Source of the DNA: an uncultured Akkermansia sp.
GTDB taxonomy: Bacteria; Verrucomicrobiota; Verrucomicrobiia; Verrucomicrobiales; Akkermansiaceae
DNA length: 64,000 bases
Assembly (NCBI GenBank): GCA_904501955.1
Contig: CAJGCY010000002.1
Location: 1 to 64,000 of the forward strand
Reading direction: 5' to 3'
Of the stretch, positions 60,697 through 64,000 are shown piece by piece. The notes under the pieces were generated by a model. It saw nothing but the letters and a program-made list of their open reading frames with translations, ran no database searches and was not told where the DNA came from. Every line of letters begins with the position of its first letter. Position 1 is the first letter of the stretch. Made by a program: the position numbers and the translations under genes.

Positions 60697-61308
60697 TTAA
60701 TCCGAGCACGCATCTGTGCCGTATTTTTTCGCTTGATGTATCTGTTTGCCGATGATTTCTTTGAGTTGTTCGCAGTGTTGTTTGACCCACTGTATTTCGG
60801 CGAGGCGTTGCGCGCCGATTTCTGCCCCGAAACACTGCTCTGCGTACTTGCCGAAGGCCGGGAAACAGCAAATCTGCGGCTTCATACCACAATAGAAGGT
60901 TGTGAGCAGGAGCACGCGAACTTTAGGCTCCGTGCATTTAAACCACGCCAGCTCCGCATGTTTGTAGTCATACACCCACAGCCTGATGCAGTCTTCCAGT
61001 TGCAAAGCTGTCAGCTCAGCGCCTTCCACGTCTTCGTCCAACCACAATGCACCGGAGGAGATGTTCTCCGCTCCGTGGTGTGCATAGGCCAGCTTAAACC
61101 AAGGACGTTTAAAGTCGATGAGCCGGGCTGCTTCCAATAATTCCTCTACCGAGTCAAAAGGGAGCGTCACTGCCACTTGTGTGGCTTCTGCCTGCGTTTC
61201 CTCGGTGGCAGACGGCGTTTGTGTGGCAGCAGTCGGTTCGGTGGGCTCTGCCTCTTGGCACAGGGCAGCTCCGCAGGTGATGGCTAAGGTGAGGATGGCG
61301 TATTTCAT
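60697..61308 (-). CDS. Secreted Cys-containing protein of unknown function
   Basis: 203 residues with a signal peptide (MKYAILTLAITCGAALCQ). After a Thr/Glu-rich linker the mature domain has VEELLEAARLIDFKRPWFKLAYAHHGAENISSGALWLDEDVE and several Cys (CFPAFGKYAEQCFG, ending TDACSD). No family recognised. The gene has its own promoter and a predicted leaderless start (6 nt after -10). Confidence 0.75.
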   Translation of the reverse strand: MKYAILTLAITCGAALCQEAEPTEPTAATQTPSATEETQAEATQVAVTLPFDSVEELLEAARLIDFKRPWFKLAYAHHGAENISSGALWLDEDVEGAELTALQLEDCIRLWVYDYKHAELAWFKCTEPKVRVLLLTTFYCGMKPQICCFPAFGKYAEQCFGAEIGAQRLAEIQWVKQHCEQLKEIIGKQIHQAKKYGTDACSD

Positions 61309-61314
61309 GCGGTT

Positions 61315-61344
61315 ATACTAGCATAGAGCCCCCGCCTGCCACAA
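61315..61344 (-). promoter_or_regulatory. Promoter of the secreted Cys-containing protein gene
   Basis: -35 TTGTGG (61339-61344), 18-nt spacer, extended -10 TGC-TAGTAT (61315-61320), 6 nt before ATG. Confidence 0.6.
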
Positions 61345-61345
61345 G

Positions 61346-61381
61346 AAAAAACGCTGATTCTGCGAAAGGAATCAGCGTTTT
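61346..61381 (-). terminator. Terminator of the DacC-like gene
   Basis: A 12-bp stem AAAACGCTGATT/AATCAGCGTTTT with a T-run on the minus strand (complement of 61346-61351). Confidence 0.85.
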
Positions 61382-61404
61382 ATGAAAAGAGATGGAGGTT
61401 TGTC

Positions 61405-62364
61405 TTACACCCCGAGCGCCCAGCGCAGGTATTTCTCGGACTCTGCCCAGATTTTTTTCTTGTCGCAGCCGAGCACCACGACAATGACGGCTTGCCCGTT
61501 GAGGGAGCCACTGGAGATGAGGCAACGCCCTGCGGCATTGGTGTAACCGGTTTTCATGCCGTTCACCCAAGCGTATTTGTTGAGCAACTTGTTGGTGTTG
61601 TTCATGGGGCGATTTGAGCCGTTTGCCAAGGTGAAGTTAACGGTCGGAATATCCACGAACTGGCGGATGGTGGGGTTCACATAGGCGTGGCAGGCTGCAA
61701 TGGCCATGTCGCGCGCGGTAGAGTATTGGGGGCCGGGCAAGCCATGCGGGTTCACAAAGTGAGAATTGTGCATGTTCATGCGGCGGGCGCGTGCATTCAT
61801 GCGCTGCACGAAGGCCTCCATCGAGCCGGCGGTGTCACGGGCGAGGGCATGGGCAATGTCATTGTAACTGCCGGTGAGCATGGCCTGCAGCAGGGCGCGG
61901 CGGGTGTATTTATCACCGGGTTTTACCTGTTGCAGCCTGATGGGGGTAACGCGTGTTTTATCCTCTTGCTGAATGGTGACGATTTTGTCCAGATTGCCGG
62001 CATCGCACACGCACAGCGCGGTGATGATTTTCTGCGTGCTGGCTACTTGGCGACGCACATTGGCATTGTGCCCATACAGAATGCGCCCGGTGCGCGGGTC
62101 AATCACGCACACGGCCTCGCAACCGGGCTTCGGGGCAGGGGTGCGGGGCTGCGCCAAGGGGCGGGTGGGCACTAACTCACTGCTCAGCGAACCGAATGAG
62201 CCTCCCCCCATGCGCGGGGCGCGCGTTTGAGAGTGCGTGATAGGGGCTGTGCCTTGGTTCTGTGACCCCAACCCTCCGCGGTATTGGCTGCCCGCGTATG
62301 TCTGTTGACACTGGCCGAGCATCATCACCGTGCTCAATGTCGTGAGAAGTGCAAGAAAACGCAT
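61405..62364 (-). CDS. D-alanyl-D-alanine carboxypeptidase (penicillin-binding protein 5-like)
   Basis: 319 residues from ATG 62364. The signal peptide is at the N-terminus, followed by a Gly/Ser/Pro linker. Active-site motifs are complete: S109TQK, S166YN and K271TG. It trims the terminal D-Ala of peptidoglycan stems in the periplasm. The C-terminal beta domain and amphipathic helix of PBP5 are missing, so it is likely soluble or loosely bound. The promoter lies 7 nt upstream of ATG (leaderless); a terminator follows. Confidence 0.92.
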   Translation of the reverse strand: MRFLALLTTLSTVMMLGQCQQTYAGSQYRGGLGSQNQGTAPITHSQTRAPRMGGGSFGSLSSELVPTRPLAQPRTPAPKPGCEAVCVIDPRTGRILYGHNANVRRQVASTQKIITALCVCDAGNLDKIVTIQQEDKTRVTPIRLQQVKPGDKYTRRALLQAMLTGSYNDIAHALARDTAGSMEAFVQRMNARARRMNMHNSHFVNPHGLPGPQYSTARDMAIAACHAYVNPTIRQFVDIPTVNFTLANGSNRPMNNTNKLLNKYAWVNGMKTGYTNAAGRCLISSGSLNGQAVIVVVLGCDKKKIWAESEKYLRWALGV

Positions 62365-62371
62365 GGCGCAG

Positions 62372-62400
62372 ACTCTACCATTTTTTTTTACCCTTGACAA
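62372..62400 (-). promoter_or_regulatory. Promoter of the DacC-like gene
   Basis: -35 TTGTCA (62395-62400), 17-nt spacer, extended -10 TGG-TAGAGT (62372-62377), 7 nt before ATG. Confidence 0.7.
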
Positions 62401-62448
62401 GCTAATTTTGTGGCTGTATACACGGCAAAAATAGGCGCGAAAACTTGC

Positions 62449-62477
62449 TTGCCAAAATGGAGGAGATGTGGTAGAGT
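62449..62477 (+). promoter_or_regulatory. Promoter of the rppH operon
   Basis: -35 TTGCCA (62449-62454), 17-nt spacer, extended -10 TGG-TAGAGT (62472-62477). The leader is about 14 nt. Confidence 0.7.
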
Positions 62478-62497
62478 GCGTGCGTACTTTCACTGAT

Positions 62498-62977
62498 ATG
62501 CCACAAACAACGGAATTATACCGCCCGAATGCGGCGATTATCTACCGGCGCTCCGATGGAACGGTGCTGGTGTGCGAGCGTGTGAAACCTGCAGGCGCAT
62601 GGCAGTTCCCGCAAGGGGGGATCAAGAAGGGGGAATCCCCGATGAGTGCTGCCTGCCGTGAGGGTATGGAGGAAACCGGCTTCCGCCCGAATGAGTATGA
62701 GGTGGTGGAGGAGCACGGCCCCTACCGCTACAATTACCCGCCCGCGGAGCGTGAGCGTGTGCTGCGCAAGCGTGGTATCCCCTATGCCGGGCAGGAGCAG
62801 TACTACTTCCTTTGCCTCATGCATAGTGATGCTGCGGAGCCGTGGTTGGATAACAAGGAGTTCCGGGCCTATAAGTGGGTGCAGCCGCAGGATTTTGACT
62901 TCAGCTCGCTGCCGGAGTTCAAGCGCGGTGTGTATGAGCAGGTGATGAAAGATTTTTTCGGCGTTGAGCCCAAATGA
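62498..62977 (+). CDS. rppH: RNA pyrophosphohydrolase-like Nudix hydrolase
   Basis: 159 residues from ATG 62498. The Nudix box reads GGIKKGESPMSAACREGMEETGF (Gx5Ex7REUxEExGU), and the start YRPNAAIIYRR plus AWQFPQGG are typical of RppH. It removes pyrophosphate from triphosphorylated 5' mRNA ends, which opens them to decay. An alternative role as diadenosine polyphosphate hydrolase is possible. It overlaps trmO by four bases (ATGA, 62974-62977). Confidence 0.9.
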   Translation: MPQTTELYRPNAAIIYRRSDGTVLVCERVKPAGAWQFPQGGIKKGESPMSAACREGMEETGFRPNEYEVVEEHGPYRYNYPPAERERVLRKRGIPYAGQEQYYFLCLMHSDAAEPWLDNKEFRAYKWVQPQDFDFSSLPEFKRGVYEQVMKDFFGVEPK

Positions 62978-63627
62978 CTCCCATCGCGCACATCCGTTCC
63001 CTGTTTGCGGACAAGTTCGGTGTGCCGCGTCAGGGGAATCTTGCCCCGCACGTCATCAGCGAGATTGTGTTTGAAGCCCCCTATCGCAACCCGGATTGTG
63101 TGCGTGGGCTGGAGGGCTTCAGCCACTTGTGGGTGATATGGGGCTTCCATTGCAATGAGGCTGCGGGGTGGAGTCCCACTGTGCGTCCGCCTCGTTTGGG
63201 CGGCAACACGCGCATGGGTGTGTTTGCCACGCGCTCACCCTTCCGCCCGAACCCGCTGGGGCTTTCCGTGGTGAAGCTCGTCTCCGTGGAGGATGGTTTT
63301 TTGCGCGTGTCCGGGGCGGATATGGTGGACGGCACGCCCGTGTATGACATCAAGCCCTACGTGCCGTATGCGGACATCGTGCCGGAGGCAACCGGTGGCT
63401 TTACGGACACCCCGCGCGAGCTGTTGCAGGTGCAGGTGGATTGCCCCATGCCGCGCAGTGCCGGGGAGGAGTGGCAGGCCGCCATGCAAGAGGTGCTGGC
63501 GCAGGATCCCCGCCCGGCGTATCAGCAGGATGCTCAGCGCGTGTACCATGTGGTGCTCAAGCCGTTCGAGGTCAGCTTCCGAGTGGTGGATAACGTGGCA
63601 CATGTTGTGGCTGTCAAACGCGTATGA
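62974..63627 (+). CDS. trmO: tRNA (N6-threonylcarbamoyladenosine-37) methyltransferase TrmO
   Basis: 217 residues. The TrmO/TsaA beta-barrel is readable: PIAHIRSLFADKFGVPRQ, LEGFSHLWVIWGFH, GVFATRSPFRPNPLGLSVVKL, VDGTPVYDIKPYVPYAD. It adds the methyl group to t6A37 in some tRNAs. The C-terminal 70 residues form the usual second domain. It is coupled to rppH upstream and to a serine hydrolase gene downstream by ATGA overlaps. Confidence 0.93.
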   Translation: MTPIAHIRSLFADKFGVPRQGNLAPHVISEIVFEAPYRNPDCVRGLEGFSHLWVIWGFHCNEAAGWSPTVRPPRLGGNTRMGVFATRSPFRPNPLGLSVVKLVSVEDGFLRVSGADMVDGTPVYDIKPYVPYADIVPEATGGFTDTPRELLQVQVDCPMPRSAGEEWQAAMQEVLAQDPRPAYQQDAQRVYHVVLKPFEVSFRVVDNVAHVVAVKRV

Positions 63628-64000
63628 TAGAGGCACTGCAACAGGTGTTTGCGCAGAATCTTGCGGAGGGGCTTGAGGTGGGCGGCAGTGTGTCCGTGTG
63701 GCAGCATGGGGCGCCCTTGTGCACCATTTGCGGGGGTGATACGGGGCGCGGGCAAGCCTGGGCGGAGCACACCCTCGTGCCCATTTATTCCGCTACCAAG
63801 CCCGCTGCTGCTGCGTGTTTGTTGCAGGCGTTGTATGATTGTTGCCGCACGCCGGAGCTGGAGGTGGGGGATTTATGGCCGGCGTTCCCCGCGCCGCATT
63901 GCACCGTGGGGCAGTTGCTCTCTCACCAAGTGGGCTTGGCTGCCTTGGCAGAGCCCGCGCCTCTGGAGGATTTGGAACAGTGCAGGGCGGTGATAGAGCG
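63624..64000 (+). CDS. Beta-lactamase-fold serine hydrolase, 3' end outside the window
   Basis: The frame starts at ATG 63624, overlapping the trmO stop by four bases, and stays open to the edge (126 codons). The motif PIYSATKPAAAACLLQAL gives the SxxK nucleophile (S-A-T-K), and CTVGQLLSHQVGLA is the typical following segment of class C beta-lactamase/EstB-like enzymes. No signal peptide is visible, so a cytosolic esterase or peptidase is likelier than an antibiotic-resistance enzyme. Confidence 0.8.
   Translation, partial: MIEALQQVFAQNLAEGLEVGGSVSVWQHGAPLCTICGGDTGRGQAWAEHTLVPIYSATKPAAAACLLQALYDCCRTPELEVGDLWPAFPAPHCTVGQLLSHQVGLAALAEPAPLEDLEQCRAVIE

Noticed and set aside
63649..63993. Arg-rich frame at the right end starting at 63649
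   Set aside because: It is out of frame with a beta-lactamase-fold gene starting at 63624 that carries the SxxK motif and an ATGA overlap with trmO.

Overview
The window looks like chromosomal DNA of a host-associated Verrucomicrobiota bacterium, most likely near Akkermansia. The lineage clues are a PEP-CTERM tail (VPEP, hydrophobic stretch, RRRRA) on a secreted protease, two adjacent bactofilins, a biotin-free oxaloacetate decarboxylase/PycB-type subunit, an Obg lacking its C-terminal extension, and gene starts with almost no Shine-Dalgarno sequence. No 16S gene is present, so the assignment is an inference.

Layout. 1-1.7 kb: an ankyrin-repeat protein cut by the window edge and a frameshifted relic of a REP-associated (RAYT-type) transposase. 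1.7-8.8 kb: an AddA/AddB-like helicase-nuclease pair. 9-18.8 kb: an AT-richer defence island on the minus strand (half-length HsdS, HsdM, RhuM-like protein, HAD phosphatase-like protein, full HsdS, DUF2188 protein, HsdR, YgjP-type metallopeptidase), ending beside tRNA-Val. 19-26.7 kb: gpmI, a secreted helical protein, an IdeS/Mac-like PEP-CTERM cysteine protease, an oadA-like gene, a lipoprotein and two bactofilins. 27.4-36.4 kb: a seven-gene operon joining a vWA-FHA protein, an FHA protein, a PP2C phosphatase, a trypsin-FHA membrane protease, a Ser/Thr kinase and two orphan membrane proteins. 36.5-43.5 kb: pyrC-DUF3820-menA-DUF5009-uvrA-like operon, divergent alr, tRNA-Cys. 43.7-51.5 kb: two orphan genes, obgE plus a phosphoesterase, a 900-residue orphan beside an integrase stub and tRNA-Leu. 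51.6-64 kb: OYE-like, HAD-IB, rhomboid, DtxR-type regulator, rlmD, lipoprotein, rpsT, an LpxL-GT9 fusion with two envelope proteins, a DacC-like PBP, and an rppH-trmO-serine hydrolase operon running off the right edge.

Two genome-wide signals stand out. First, promoters have a strict form (TTGnnn, 16-18 nt spacer, mostly TGn before a TAnnnT box). In ten genes the ATG lies only 6-7 nt past the -10 box, which predicts leaderless mRNAs; other genes carry no SD and usually have TT, often ATT, just before ATG. Second, five intergenic elements share a terminal inverted repeat (CGATAAATCGGAAGTTGAAG). Their interiors are either simple hairpins (131-156 bp) or nested concentric inverted repeats (521-543 bp). 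A decayed RAYT gene is in the same window.

The best candidates for undescribed biology are the kinase/phosphatase/FHA/protease operon with its cysteine-rich repeat protein, the concentric repeat family, and the PEP-CTERM IdeS-like protease.
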